In this document: positions 5,816 to 5,888 of the stretch, piece after piece
Layout: every line of letters begins with the position of its first letter
How positions within the stretch are numbered: position 1 is the stretch's first letter
NCBI GenBank assembly: GCA_947175285.1
Contig: CAMWMM010000342.1
Location: 1 to 5,888, forward strand
Source of the DNA: an uncultured Lachnospiraceae bacterium
Lineage (GTDB): Bacteria > Bacillota_A > Clostridia > Lachnospirales > Lachnospiraceae
Length of the DNA: 5,888 nt
Direction of reading: 5' to 3'
The notes under the pieces: model-generated
Told to the model about the DNA's origin: nothing
The model's database searches: none
Seen by the model: the letters and a program-made list of their open reading frames with translations, nothing else
Translations under genes and position numbers: made by a program

Positions 5816-5888
5816 CTGTCTCTTATACACACATGACGCTGCCGACGACTCCTAACGTGTAGATCTCGGTGGTCGCCGTATCATTAAA
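5816..5888 (+). other. Sequencing adapter read-through (Nextera/Tn5 mosaic end, index, P5 complement), not genomic
   Basis: From 5816 the sequence follows the Nextera read-through layout. Bases 5816-5834 match the 19-base Tn5 mosaic end (CTGTCTCTTATACACATCT) except at 5832 and 5833. Bases 5835-5848 read GACGCTGCCGACGA, the rest of that adapter arm. Bases 5849-5856 (CTCCTAAC) sit where the 8-base i5 index belongs. Bases 5857-5885 match the reverse complement of the P5 primer, starting GTGTAGATCTCGG and ending ATCATT. The final AAA fits a read running past the end of its molecule. Adapter sequences are from memory. The ordered match over about 70 bases makes chance or a natural Tn5 end very unlikely. 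Nothing in this stretch should be annotated as biology. Confidence 0.97.

Noticed and set aside
5816..5834. Tn5/IS50 mosaic end as evidence of a natural transposon
   Set aside because: It is followed by the synthetic adapter, an index-sized gap and the P5 complement, so it comes from library preparation.

Overview
The window is a fragment of a mobile element from a low-to-mid GC Gram-positive bacterium, most likely a gut Clostridia/Lachnospiraceae-type Firmicute. The reasons are strong AGGAGG-type ribosome binding sites, tightly packed genes, and large serine recombinases of the kind common in clostridial conjugative and mobilizable elements. Every gene I can support lies on the minus strand, so transcription runs right to left. 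No chromosomal housekeeping gene is visible.

Layout from the right end, in order of transcription. (1) Bases 5816-5888 are not biological. They match the Illumina Nextera read-through structure: Tn5 mosaic end, adapter, 8-base index, complement of the P5 primer, and a short A tail. The genuine sequence therefore ends at about 5815. (2) 5717-5815 holds the last 32 codons of a small unidentified gene. (3) 5574-5716 is the control region, with a good extended -10 promoter and two copies of TTRGGACTAAA just downstream of it. (4) 623-5573 is an operon of three consecutive large serine recombinases. The first is split by an in-frame TAA exactly at the conserved PYGY motif between the catalytic and DNA-binding parts. 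The second (560 aa) and third (524 aa) look intact, with all catalytic residues and zinc-ribbon cysteines present. The three genes are separated by only 1 and 0 bases, and each downstream Shine-Dalgarno lies inside the last codons of the gene before it. (5) 524-622 is a short spacer with a GC hairpin and A/T tracts. (6) 36-501 looks like a decayed small accessory gene. A 100-aa open frame remains, and the coding signal upstream is broken by a TAG and probably by a one-base shift. (7) A short hairpin follows it at 16-32.

Inferred working model: the promoter near 5668-5696 drives one transcript for three recombinases that would integrate and excise the element, acting together or on different sites. 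Triplets of serine integrases have been reported in Firmicute integrative elements, so the arrangement is unusual but not without precedent. The attachment sites cannot be determined from this window. The stop codon in the first recombinase may be real decay or a base error, since the contig has visible quality problems at its right end.
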